Shown one piece after another: positions 22,706 to 33,945 of a stretch of DNA of 64,000 bases. Numbering within the stretch: position 1 is the stretch's first letter; every line of letters starts with the position of its first letter. The notes beneath the pieces were generated by a model. It worked only from the letters and a program-made list of their open reading frames with translations, had not been told where the DNA came from and did not search any database. The stretch is from Ancylostoma caninum. Lineage: Eukaryota; Nematoda; Chromadorea; Rhabditida; Ancylostomatidae. Location of the stretch: assembly GCA_037903475.1 (NCBI GenBank), contig JBAJFG010000347.1, forward strand, positions 3,410,001 to 3,474,000. The letters run 5' to 3'. The translations under genes were made by a program, and so were the position numbers.

Positions 22706-23619
22706 CAGGGTGGTCCAAAATTACCGAGACACGCTAAAAGGTTCATATCTAATGTTGGAAAACAAGTTAGCAAATTTGTTTCCAGTACGGTATTTTTCAC
22801 TCTACATTGAACAAAATCTACCATCACATTTCACGATATCTCCTACCACACACAGAACACATGAAAAATTCGAACTAGTCGCCCGCTATGGCACAGAGGT
22901 GCAATCTTCCTAGATTATCTGCTCTTTCTAAAAGCGTTTGCTCCAAGGATTAAACAATTTTTATGAGAGTGAAGTCAGTTTTGGTCCTCGAATGAATATC
23001 ATAACGAGAAATCTGCTCGAATGAGTATGTAATAAGATTTGTAAGGGAGCGGACATGACTTCCTGTGCAAAAACATAGCAAAAACGTACTTTAGGGCTGT
23101 TTCTGGTCCTTTTTCCACTGTTTAGGGAGGGGAGTGGAACTTATTAGACTCACCAACTACCACTCTCAAAGTTCTGAAAAGTATTTCCCTCATAATATTA
23201 TACATTTAATGGTGGTGATTAGAATTGAAAAGCACTCTCAGCCCGCGTTGAATTTCGGCGTATCCGCGCGAAATTCTGGATCTCATAACCAAGGTAGGTG
23301 GCCATTCATAATGACTTTAACGTTTTCCTGTTTCTCACACCTTGTACTTTTCGATGTACGGCTTGGTGTGTCTTCTGTAAAATTTTACACATTAGCACAA
23401 CATGCGTGCCAACCCTAGACAAAAAATTTATTGGGTGCTAATACTAAGCTTGACTGACGGTCTAGCTGTTCCTAAAAATCATAGTGTTAGGTAATGTTTT
23501 GGAAGAAGCAGTACAATTGAACAAATGAACAGCAAAAGATTGGATGCAAAACGCCGTAGCTCGAGATAAGTTGAAAAAAGCGCATCGCGCCCCTGTCTCC
23601 GTAATTTTGGAACACCCTG
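22706..23619. mobile_element. Tc1/mariner-superfamily non-autonomous element
   Basis: The left end CAGGGTGGTCCAAAATTACC and right end (inward) CAGGGTGTTCCAAAATTACG are inverted repeats, flanked by TA (22704-22705, 23620-23621). The element is 914 bp. I see no transposase. It abuts the truncated hAT MITE at 23622. Confidence 0.8.
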
Positions 23620-23621
23620 TA

Positions 23622-23852
23622 TATTTGTTTTCGAAATTACTTTACAATACAAATAAAAATCTTGTATTAGTTTATTTTTAATTGTTTATTTTCACTATTA
23701 TTATTTTTAATATAATTTTTTATTAATCATTTATTTTCATAATTAATATTTTTATTAATTTTATTTTTCGTCTGCGTCCCCAAAACGACGGAGACCCCAC
23801 TTTTTTCCCACGCCCCCCCCCCCCTCCCGCCCACTTTCCGCGTCCGCCACTG
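23622..23852. mobile_element. hAT MITE, 5' truncated
   Basis: Starts inside the AT-rich core (TTTTCGAAATTACTTTACAA) directly after the TA of the Tc/mariner-type element. It ends in the full GCGTCCGCCACTG terminus followed by CTAGCCAG, the same 8 bp that flank the complete copy at 27977-28272. The first 50 bp are missing. Confidence 0.85.
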
Positions 23853-24000
23853 CTAGCCAGGGAAAATATTTTCATTGAAACCAGTAGCTTCTGCTTTGCA
23901 TTGTTGGGTACACATATGTATGTCTTCAATTGAGACTGCTGCCCGTATATATTGAACAAATCCAAGTTAAGCTTTTTGGAAGTAATTTATTGCAGAAATT
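23853..24000. repeat. Duplicated flank shared with 28273-28425
   Basis: Starting from CTAGCCAGGGAAAATA, about 145 bp (including TTGGGTACACATATGTATG and TTAAGCTTTTTGGAAGTAAT) is nearly identical to 28273-28425. A hAT MITE of the same family and orientation precedes both. MITE and flank were therefore copied together, by segmental duplication or as passengers in a larger element. Confidence 0.85.
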
Positions 24001-24311
24001 CGGAAAGAAAGGTTAATCAGGTTCGAAGCGATAGCGTTTGCGCTTCAAATCTCAAGTCGGGTTGCCTCCACACCTCGGCACGCTATTCTAATATTTATCT
24101 AATGTTGTTTGTGAGTCGATTTGACTCTTCCTGGCGTTGCCGAAGGCGAAACTGCCGAGGCTTCGGTCACTGAATAGCATTATCGAATAGTATGAACACT
24201 AAAATAACGTTGGTATTTTTGTCTTCCTTCCAAATGCTCTATCATGTTGAAAAAATTCCTAAAAATCTTCTGCAGGTATGGCAGTGATGACAATCGAATA
24301 TTGTGGCTCAC

Positions 24312-24643
24312 CGACAGCCTCTTCAGTTATGGTCTAAAACAATTCAAATAACTTCGTGACTACATTGTAGTAACCCACCCCCTTGGGATCCATTTGATAT
24401 AAGGTAATGTTTCTCTGCAGGCATTCCTTCCACTCCTTAAACTGCCCTTTAACACGTGGGTCTGGTCCTTCGTTCATGATCTGAGTGGACAAAACTTTGC
24501 CGCCTTCCTTAGATAACTAAAGCCTGACAACGGAACAAAACCCAGACCTGCGCGGATTGAGAGCTGGGGTAGTTGTGGAGGGACAGCAGGCAGAAAATGG
24601 CTACTAGCAGAATCACAAGAATAGGCACCTCAGACCTCCTCAT
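24312..24643 (-). CDS. N-terminal exon pair of an FkbM-family methyltransferase
   Basis: Exon 1 (24548-24643, 32 codons) begins at an ATG preceded by TTTGCAGGACA, a possible trans- or cis-splice acceptor. It encodes MRRSEVPILVILLVAIFCLL, a signal anchor, and has donor CAG/GTCTGG. Exon 2 opens at 24480 after CCACTCAG in phase and carries QFKEWKECLQRN, a Cys/Trp block usual in the N-terminal region of the nematode family. If exon 2 uses the donor at 24379 (GGGG/GTGGGT) it is 34 codons and joins in frame to the catalytic exon at 16561, for a total of about 283 residues. Read further, it meets an in-frame TAG (TTTGAATTGTTTTAG), then sequence resembling the next exon and a donor at 24312. Either this is the 5' end of the 14.5-16.6 kb gene across a 7.8 kb intron, or it is a decayed paralog. 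Confidence 0.6.
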
Positions 24644-24649
24644 TGTCCT

Positions 24650-26260
24650 GCAAAGAATACAGATTCCAGAACTAAACATCTCAAGAAATTCAAACGATGT
24701 TCCTCGAACTCACTGCTACGACAACATTTCACATGTTACAGATAATACAGGAGATGAAGTGTTCGCAAACTTCCCAATCTTCGTAGGGAAACTTTTAGAG
24801 GAGATTTTTTTCTGCATATGAGACTTAACTGGTGAGGTGCTGATGTGATGGTGTGCTCTACAGATTGATGCGTGATCACAAAATATTAATATGAGGGTGT
24901 AAAACTATGAATGCGCGTTTAGGAGTCAAACAAAAATTATTTTGAAGATGATTTGGTACAGCACGTCAATCTGGCATGTATCCACCGTTGGAACAGTTGG
25001 TATCCACAAGCTTTCGCTATCTTTTGGGAAGGGAACAAGCGCCTCCTTGAAAAAAGTCGCTGCGCCATGAGCCAAAATAACGACTCACCCAAATTCTAAC
25101 TTCGGTATGGTTTTTGAATTTTTTCTATGACAAAAAAAGCTTCTATTACAGAAGGAAGTGTTGGCTTGATATGCCATTATTGTGCTAGGCAGCGCACATT
25201 TGGACGAATTCCCAGCTAAGGTTTGGAGAAGACGTCAATCGGAATTTGATCACGTGATCAAAAGCAACCGGTTAGTCACCCAAGTTCAAAGTATTTTTCA
25301 ATCTTTTCTTGCAAGGAATGGCCCAGTAGCAAAGCAAATATCCCTTAAATGTCTACCATGAATTGCGGTGCAATTCTGCTGTTGTCTTTTTCCGTTGAAA
25401 GTGGTATAATACACGAAAAGAAGATCCATAAATTTGATCGGTCATCTTCTGAATTTTTTTGAAACGTTCAGTTGTTCATTTATTTGCAAATGCGCCATGA
25501 ATTGCTCTTTCAAGCAATGTCAAACACTTCGGCATAGGTGTTCAGCAACGAGTCCATTAAGGCAATAGAGGACAGCAGGCATTCGTAGTTTTACACCGTA
25601 ATACATAGAATATAGTAGTTGTAGAACGATTTGCATGTTCTACAATGAAGAAATGAGAATGGTTGAGACAAGGAAATAAACCAGGTTCGAACTAAGTCTT
25701 GAATTTGAATTAGCCTGGAAATTTTGCAGTGGAGAGTTTCTCTGCACCTGCATTTTGGCTACAGGAATTCTTGTGACTCATTTTGTCTACATGAAGTGAT
25801 TAACGTTCTCTTCGCAGAAGTTGATAAACGTTTGATTGCAGCCACAACAGTATTGTCGGCAGCGCGCAATTTCGCTGGTGTGCTTTCGCTCAATACTTAT
25901 TTTTTGAGCAATCGTAAGAAGTCACGATTAGTGAGGATTTTAGCTACTGATAACCGGGCATTACATGATAAAACTTAGAGAAGAGGCAGCTTTGATCACA
26001 AATTACTCTTCAGAGCCAGGTGAGGCACACGTTCCCTCGCAAAACTGCCTGGAAACCCATTTCTGAGCTCTTTTTCTAGGGAAATTTTTGAGCGGAGCCA
26101 CATCAGGAGCCCGAGTTTTCCGTACTGCACTCGCGTACTGGGAACTTACCTCTAAGAATGACAGGTGGCATAGTTGCAAGAGTGTGAATTCTAAAGAGAT
26201 TTCCACCTGACATGCGCTACCTAACAGGTTAGGAGGTAAGCTTCACGTATGACCAGCACG
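24650..26260. other. No gene seen
   Basis: AT-rich, with only short frames (84 codons at 25724-25978 is the longest). Nothing recognised. Confidence 0.5.
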
Positions 26261-26399
26261 AGAGCGCATGGTGCGGAAACCTCTACTCGCACTTTGGCTC
26301 CTCTCGGAACTCTCGAGAACTAGAGTTAGGGAAACGATCTCTTCTGCGGTTTCTGCAGATTCGTTTCCTGTTGTAATCTCAAAAGCTATGCTGAGGTTC

Positions 26400-27215
26400 G
26401 GCTACGCTCTCAAAGTCCGTCCAAGAGATGAAGGGAAGGATTATCACATTTGCCAGTGCGAATATTCGCTGAAGGAGCAGAGATTTGCTCGAGAAGAGAA
26501 GTATACAGTACAGGTACCATTATCTTTGTTCTTTGCTTTGAGAATCTAACTAAGTATTGACAGTATTGTACCAAAGAGGAGAAGATTTGCCAGCTACGGG
26601 GTACGGTCTACCTTATTAGGTGCAACGGCTGTGGGGAAAAATATATGGGAGAAACAATGAGACCATTACGAAGAAGATTGGATGAACACCGTACAGCATT
26701 AGCAAACCCCTCCTCCTATCCGTCAGAAAGTTCCTCAAGGCACCGTACCTTGAGACATACGAACGACCGCGCCCCCACATTCAGGGTTGCCATGCTTCAT
26801 CGGCACCTGACGAGGACTCTGGAGAGGAAAATCATGGAGGTGGTCGAAATAAGGAGACACAGCCCAGAAATTAATAATAAAGAAGAACTAAGGGAGGTGC
26901 TACGGCTAATTGTGTGATCGGAAGTATAAGCGCTCCTCCTATCTCTATCTCACTTGGTGCTAGTCTCATTCTGTAGTAAAAACCGTAGGAGTGAGGTTTA
27001 CTTCACGTGTTAATCTGTGTTCATATGTCTAAGTCATCGATGTGTAGGTAAACGGATACCATTCGGCTCGGAGTCCCAGGACTTAGTCACTGACTGCCCA
27101 TTGGTATTGTTAGTCTTGTTAATGTTGATGTACTTGTGATGAGGGGGCAATTAATTGTAAGAATTAAGGTCTGAAGAAGGCGTTATCGCCGAAAGCTAAT
27201 GAATAAAGAAGTTGG
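26400..27215 (+). mobile_element. Penelope-like element 3' part with GIY-YIG endonuclease
   Basis: The frame from about 26563 to 26917 encodes RGTVYLIRCNGCGEKYMGET, then RPLRRRLDEH and ELREVLRLIV. This is a GIY-YIG nuclease core (GTVYLI...KYMGET, downstream Arg and a Glu-His pair) of the type fused behind the reverse transcriptase of Penelope-like elements. A 50 bp sequence with CAG/GTACCA and TTGACAG/TATTG would splice an upstream frame (to about 26512) onto it. The 3' region contains TCTGAAGAAGGCGTTATCGC and CGAAAGCTAATGAATAAAG (about 27169-27207), consistent with a family 3' end. I do not see the reverse transcriptase domain, so the copy is 5' truncated or decayed. Confidence 0.7.
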
Positions 27216-27620
27216 AGAGTCTTCACTTTATCAGCCGAAGAACTACATAATGAAGCTCAGAGACAGACAAATACTGAATAATCTAACTAAGTTCCTTCCA
27301 CGAGTCTCAATTGTGGAAAAAAAGTAGAAAATTGTGCAGTTCGTAACAATTTTCATCATAGAAATGGTCTAAATGCGAATTCCCTACGGGAACGTTCTGA
27401 ATAAGGTGAAGCCACAAATCCGTCATGATCATAATGTCATAGTAGGTACATAGTACATATATGTATACTATGTGCTTTCAACACAGGAATCACTCCAATT
27501 TCCAGAATGTTGTTCTTGCTGCTGATAAGCAAGGCCTCAGCACCTCGTGGAATGCAACGTAATAGGTATACAAGAGAGGTATACAAGTACTGTGAAATAT
27601 GGAAGAATTCATGAGCTAGT

Positions 27621-27742
27621 GAATGAATGAATGAATGAATGAATGAATAAATAAATAAATAAATAAATAAATAAATGGACGAATGAATGAATGAATGAAT
27701 GAATGAATGAATGAATGAATGAATGAATGAATGAATGAATGA
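27621..27742 (+). repeat. (GAAT)n microsatellite with internal (AAAT)n
   Basis: A run of GAAT tetranucleotides, interrupted in the middle by about seven AAAT units and GGACGAAT, over about 120 bp. Confidence 0.97.
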
Positions 27743-27976
27743 AGGAAAAAGGTGAAGAAGAAAGAAAGAAACAAACGCAAAACTTTTGAGACCAAGGATC
27801 AGGAGTGCCTACCTAAAAAGTGGAAGGCAGAAGCTATTCGGAAAAAATGGAATGTTATTGTCCTGAACGAGTTTTCATGCCCTTTTCCTCCTCAGTACCA
27901 TGTTTAAATCTTATGGAGACGATGGCATGTCGATGTCATCCTCACACGTGTGCAATTTCTAGTACTATCTAGCCAG

Positions 27977-28272
27977 CAGTGGCGGATGCAGGGGGGGGGG
28001 GGCGGGAGCGGGCGTCCCCCCCCCCGAGAATGGGTCACAAAATTTTCGAAATTACTTTACAATACAAATAAAAATCTTGTATTGGTTTATTTTTAATTGT
28101 TTATTTTTATTGTTATTTTTAATATAATTTTTATCCATTATTTATTATTATATTATATTTATTATATTTGATACTTTTATTAATTTTATTTTCCATCCGG
28201 GTCCCCAATACGGCTGAGACCCCACTTTTTTCCCATGCATCCCCTTCCGTCCACTTTCTGCGTCCGCCACTG
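27977..28272. mobile_element. hAT MITE, complete copy
   Basis: A 296 bp element from CAGTGGCGGATGCAGG to CTGCGTCCGCCACTG, with an exact 8 bp duplication CTAGCCAG (27969-27976 and 28273-28280). A G run and a matching C run lie just inside the left end. Same family as 7150-7426. Confidence 0.93.
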
Positions 28273-28425
28273 CTAGCCAGGGAAAATACTTTCATTGAAA
28301 CCAGTAGCTTCTGCTTTGCATTGTTGGGTACACATATGTATGTCTTCAATTGAGACTGCTGCCCGTATATATTGCACAAATCCAAGCAAAGTTAAGCTTT
28401 TTGGAAGTAATCCCTTGCAGGATGA

Positions 28426-29332
28426 AGCCCCTTGAGAACTCAAAATTATGCCCTCCCAAATGCTTCTTGTGCAGTTATTGTGGTGGATACATAAATCCAG
28501 GTTTTTGTAATAAATGGGTGCTAATGGAATCATTAGCATTTGTAGCATGCAATGCACGAAGGCAGGATGTTGCTATCCTCAACGTTGGTGGTAGAGACTT
28601 GATTCAGCTCTCACAACTCGAAAAATAATCCATTTCAAGGTCCTCAATGACATTGCGCAAACTGTAACGGTGTCGTAGCTGATGGAATGAAGAAAAGAAA
28701 ATATGATACGTGTATCCTAGTGGGAAATACCGGTTTATTCTCGTCCCAGGAAAAAAAAACTCCGAAGGCGATCGACGAGAACAGACGCCAAATGAAGGTT
28801 TGGTGATATTCCACTCGTATTGTAAATTGTTTGCTCACGAGCAGGACACTTTCTCCTGGTTGTCTACTCCAGATTTCTAGCTTTTCTTTCCTCATAAAGT
28901 GCGTTTGCAGCAAAAATAACCGGATTTGTAGAAAGTCGTGCAGCGGAAACGTTTACGGATGTCTATTTAGTACTTTGCTCTCCACCCCCGCCTACCATAG
29001 CGAGCGAGCGGAGCAGTACTGCCCGACCTCCTGCGCCTCTGAAATCCAGGGCACCCAGCCTTATTTACAGTATGAATTTTCCGGAAACTACTATATTACC
29101 GTAATTACCATATAGTTAACCTTAACTGAAGCACATGGGTCGAGCTACAGAAGCCGATCCGGTAATGAAGTTAGACGTTCCTCGGCTAACCTCAGAATGA
29201 CGAGAATTTAGCTAGGGTAATTCGGATTCCGTACGTATCTATGACATAGTCTTTCGGGTTTCCTAGGCAGATCTTTTGTAAACATTCTGCAACCACCTTT
29301 GTCTCGATTACATTGTGCTGAATCGTTCAATA
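28426..29332. other. No gene seen
   Basis: Frames of 89-94 codons overlap on opposite strands (28644-28913 minus, 28831-29115 plus). No domain or splice chain is recognised. Confidence 0.45.
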
Positions 29333-29420
29333 GATTCAGCCTTTTCGAAATAAAAAGGATCCCACGAGAAGGAGAGCTCTTCTTCTCGTGGGATCCTTTT
29401 TATCTCGAAAAGGCTGAATC
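29333..29420. repeat. Near-perfect 88 bp inverted repeat
   Basis: The left arm begins GATTCAGCCTTTTCGAAATA and runs to CCCACGAGAAG. The right arm CTTCTCGTGGG... runs to AAAAGGCTGAATC. The arms are about 39 nt with one mismatch, around a loop of about 10 nt (GAGAGCTCTT). Short CTGAATCG motifs flank both sides. Confidence 0.93.
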
Positions 29421-29511
29421 GATTCTTCATTTCGTTTACTGAACTGCAACCACGGTTGTTAGTACACTCTTATCCTGCTTGTGTTGCGTCCTAATTGCTT
29501 CCACCAGAGCT

Positions 29512-29769
29512 TGGGACCCCGGGGATAGGTCGCCCAATTTTTGAAATTACATACTTTACGAAGCTAATAAAAATCTTTTACTAGGCTATTTTTAATTTCT
29601 CTTCTTTATTGTTATTTTTGAAAACATTTTCAATACTTATCGATTGTTACAACTATATTTTTTGACAATTTTATTCTCCACCTGCGTCCCCGAAGCGGTG
29701 GAGACCCCACTTTTTTTGCACGCCCCCCCCCCCTACTACGCCCTTCCTGCCCAATTTCTCCTCCGCCAC
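29512..29769. mobile_element. hAT MITE, diverged copy
   Basis: Shares the family order: GGGTCGCCCAATTTTTGAAAT-like block, AATAAAAATCTT, AT-rich core, CTGCGTCCCCGAAGCGG, GAGACCCCACTTTTTT, C-rich run and CTCCGCCACGG. Divergence is far higher than in the other copies and the outer CAGTGG end is lost. Confidence 0.75.
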
Positions 29770-30864
29770 GGGTGCTCTCCCATGTACTTTGTCGACTACA
29801 ACAAGAGATTTCCAGAAGGCACATTTTAAGATGCTTAGCGGTGCAGGGGACACATTTCATCCCGCGGGACGAGACGAGTTATGGCAGTGCATCCGTACTT
29901 CCTGCCTGTCTTTGGAGATCTTTCCAGGAAGCGAGGACCTTCCAGTATCTTACCGCATCTTATACTCCCAGATCTTTTTTTTTCAGAGTAATCACTCGGC
30001 ACATATTGTGCTGTGCAACCTACTTGTAGCTGGACACTCCCTAACCCCAAGACTTTTGTGTTAAAGTTCCGGAATTCAGTGAAAATCGCTAATGGGTGTT
30101 ACTGCCGGAGCAGTACTAACATTCATGCTGCGAACAAATTGTAAGGGTATTAGAGCGCTCTTCTGCAATACTCCCATGTTCGTACGATGGTACATCATGT
30201 ACACGTGATAAATAGGAAAGAAATTTAAACAAAGGTAGTTAGTGTACTCAGAAAAGAGCTATAAAATGCCTCATGACAGTACAAATGTGAAAGTGAAATG
30301 TGAAAACGAATATGCAAACGTAGTAATGACTAACGAAAGCGAGACAAGGAAAACAAATGACTTTTTATCAGACGATACGATACGTAGGCAAGAAACAAGC
30401 TCGTCGGCGGGGCCAAATTATGTAGGGGGCGCGGGCCTAGCATCGCCATCAGTTCGGTCGAGTCCGATAAGGTCTTTGCTGGAACTGTTTCCTAAACTCT
30501 GACGCACAGTTCCGCTGCGAAACACATTCCAGTAACCGAATTTCTCAACTCTTTCTTCTCACCAAAGTATCGAGTAACCGCATTTGTAACTTTTGCAATC
30601 ATCCACTCTTTTCGAATAAGTGAATAGAATGATTTTTCAGATAGTTTAAATCAAACTATATGTTTTTGAAGTTTATCTCACTGCTGCAGTGCCAGCATTT
30701 ATTTGCCTGTTTTTGATAGACAGAAATAACGAAGCAGCAACAGAGGACAAATGCCCCCGAAAGGGTAGAAGATTGCTGCTGCCTACTGCTATGTTTTCGA
30801 CTTTGGATTCTTGTTTTGAATAGGATGCAGGACTAAATGAACAGTTTAATCTCCTCCGAGGACT
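29770..30864. other. No confident gene
   Basis: The plus frame at 30242-30502 (86 codons, Ser/Asn/Glu-rich, ending SSPIRSLLELFPKL) has protein-like composition but no recognised domain or clear splice sites. Frames at 29772-30064 overlap on three tracks. Confidence 0.4.
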
Positions 30865-30868
30865 TTAA

Positions 30869-31296
30869 CACGTTCGCAACAGAGCCGATTTTGAGCGAAC
30901 CGCTACGTGGGCACGCGTGCTTCCGAGAGCATAGGTCGCGTGCTCGACCGGTCGTGCACATGGGCTTACGGGATAGTATTTCGCCATTTTCCATATAAAA
31001 CGCTAGCTTTCGCATGAGGATCATGCTCTCGTTATTGTTGAAAGTTCCTTTCATGTTTGTTGTCGACTCGTTATCTTTAGAATTTTCTCAAAAGCTTATT
31101 GGTTTTTAGCTCTCCTAGTTCGTAATATGTTGTGAAGAAATTCGGGGAAAGATCTGCCTTGCCCAGCAAGTGGGCAGAACCTTTGCGTCTCTCTTAGAAC
31201 ATTACCACAAAGGAATTAGCTAATTGTTTACGTTTCACAAAAATATGACATTAGATAGAGCGTGCTCGACCGGTCGTGCACGCTGTCGCGAACGTG
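30869..31296. mobile_element. TTAA-flanked MITE (piggyBac-type), 428 bp
   Basis: Ends CACGTTCGCAACAG and CTGTCGCGAACGTG are inverted repeats, flanked by TTAA at 30865-30868 and 31297-31300. The palindromic CGTGCTCGACCGGTCGTGCA occurs subterminally on both sides (about 30939-30958 and 31261-31280). No open frame of interest. TTAA target duplication is the hallmark of piggyBac elements. Confidence 0.8.
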
Positions 31297-31299
31297 TTA

Positions 31300-33940
31300 A
31301 GAGACCCCAGGAAGAAGGGTTGGTTTGACACTGTTTAGCTTACATTCTGTTAGTTTGGGTTCGTTCTAAGGTGGTATCAATTTTATCCGTGCAACAAAGA
31401 ATTTATTTCAAAATATGGATGCTAGCTGAAAAAAAACCTCTGCAGCTTCATCGAAGAGGGACTGTGTTGCCATCCACCAATTAACAACGCATAATCCGTA
31501 AGTCTATTTCATCCGACAGGTTTTTAACTGCGAATGATACTCAGTCATTTCAAATGTGATCCAAGAAGACTAGTAGAAAAGTAAGAGACTCGGAAGTTGC
31601 TGCACCTACTACTTTGACTTCGATTGAACTCAGCATCAATGGATAGTATTTATTATAGTGTTGCCCTGATTCTCATGCTAATGAACATCAAACATTTTCT
31701 TGAAGTTCGGAACAAAGAGTGAAAGGAAAAATAAGAAGGACGGTCACTTCGCCAGATATCGGCTTTCGAACTTCTTACGGAAGAAAAGCAGACATTCCAC
31801 TGTTAATTGCTTAATGCACGACGGATAAAATAATGGGGGCAGGCATCCTTCCGCGTTTCTCAATTTTTTTTTGATTCTTCGCTATTTCTGATTTATTTCT
31901 TTCGTTTATCTGCGCACTTCCTTGCACAGTAGAAGGGTGTTGAGGAAGCTTTATCGGAACTTCTCGTAAGCATTTTCGATGTCATGCAAATCTAATATTT
32001 TCGAGAGGGTCGATTATGCCCCCACGTATTGAACGATGTTTCGACTTGATCAACTTTCACGTATTTTTCATTTCAGTTTTCAAAGCTGCCGCCAGACTAC
32101 CTAATGTTGTGTAACTGCCAGAAAATATTAGATTCGCATGACAGGGTAGTTGTCTACCGGTTCGCAGAATCTATGTAAACGAGATTTGATAGAAATGAAA
32201 AAAGATAATGAATTTGCGCCGAATTGTACTCACGTAGTCGGCGTTAGACAGGAAGATTGAACCTCCTTGAGGCCGACCTAGTGGAGAATCCTGGCGTTTC
32301 TCGGTCCTATTCGAGGAAAGAGTCCTCCTCATTGAACGGAAAAAAATGAGTGTCTCAGAAAATTCTTCCAATCAATGCCTTTTCAGGAACAGTTAATGTC
32401 CAGCTGGTCCTCTCAGCAAATAAAGATAGACTTGGCCCGGCTTCTGCACTTTCTTTGATAGATGGAACTGCCAAATGAAAAAAGGAGTGAAACGCCAGAA
32501 AGTGACAGACTAATCAGACCACTGGCAGCAGATTGTCCACTAGAAAGGTCCAACGATCAACGGAACGATCACGCTTGGAAAATTAGTAACTGCTGCAGCT
32601 GCACAAACACAAAGATGATTGGGATTCCTCACGAGAACAAACACCATTTCGGTGCGTAGCAGCCAAAAGCGCAGACCGCTGAAAGCGGCAGAAACATTGA
32701 TGCTAATTTAATTAGCTCCGTATCAGCTCTTAGTCAACAGAAGAATGATTATAATTTAACAACAAGTGGAGGCTTATAGTGTCGTCATACATAACATGGG
32801 GGAAAAGATCGTGAGGGACACAGACATCGTTGTGATTTTCGGTGCTTAAATGGTGACGTTTATTTATTTATTTCTCATGACATTTATTTATTTTTTATAT
32901 GAAACGATAAAATTTATAGGAAGTTTCCAAACAGCATAACTGATTAGACACTTCGATTCTAAAGTCAGTGCGTAAGACTCGCACCATCATCCGTGAATAT
33001 GAATATTCCTGGCATGCTTTAGTCTTCTGCCGTGTGATGAATTTTGTGGTGAAAAATGCGAAAATTCGCGAAACCGGTGGGAGCTTTTATTACGTACCTT
33101 GCGACACAAATTGGTTTTCGCATATCTGCAAGAATAAGCGTGGAAGCTTCCCTTTATGTATCAATGAATTTCCCAACTAATAACGAGGAGTCCTGATCGT
33201 TTTGACATAAATCTTGTCAACTTCACCACAGTTGATTTCGGAAAACCTAGTCTGGCCCGAGAACATCTTGATTGTTCCTAAATATTGAGTGTGGTGGTGC
33301 CTTTTTCAGTGGCAGATTTTCCCTCTCCCTCCCGTTAATTTTTCGCTTCACATACGATTCGACAACACTATTCGCGCTCTACAAGTGTGTGATGATCAGT
33401 TCCTTCTAAATCAACAGTAAGCCTGAGTTTTAAGCAGTAAGCCTGAGTTTTAAGCAAACGCAATGGATTATTGAGGCCATGGAAAACAATAGCCGACACC
33501 TGCCTCTCCCGGCATTCAGTCAAAGCTCAAAAGGGCAACGAAACTGCTCACACTACCTGTGCTAAGTATGAAGGAGACGTTCACAACAACTGCTCATTAG
33601 CGGTCTTACATGTAGGTTCAAAGGAGACACACTTTAACTAGGCGACTCCAACCACTTTGATCAACCAAATTTCCTCTACGAAGTTGTGAGAATTCTAGAG
33701 CAATCGTGTGGTCTAGGTGGGCATCACATTTCAGTCTTCAAAAGCATCGTTTAATTGGGGTGATTCAGCTGGAAGAAATCGCAAATGTCTAGTCATCCTC
33801 CCCATGATAACGTCGAGCCCCACATTGCCATCATCGTCAAACCGGCATTTCAAGGGTTCGATTGATAGTGTTCTTCCACAATTATGTTCTCTCGAGTTTA
33901 CTCCTCACTCCGGGGTATTGCACTCCGTCTGGTCCTTATT
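31300..33940. other. Long stretch with no supportable gene
   Basis: Only short frames are present (66 codons minus at 32171-32371, 65 codons plus at 32462-32659, 70 codons plus at 32968-33180). Each could be an isolated exon, but none shows a recognised motif. Two adjacent copies of TAAGCCTGAGTTTTAAGCA lie at about 33418-33457. Confidence 0.45.
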
Positions 33941-33945
33941 GAATA

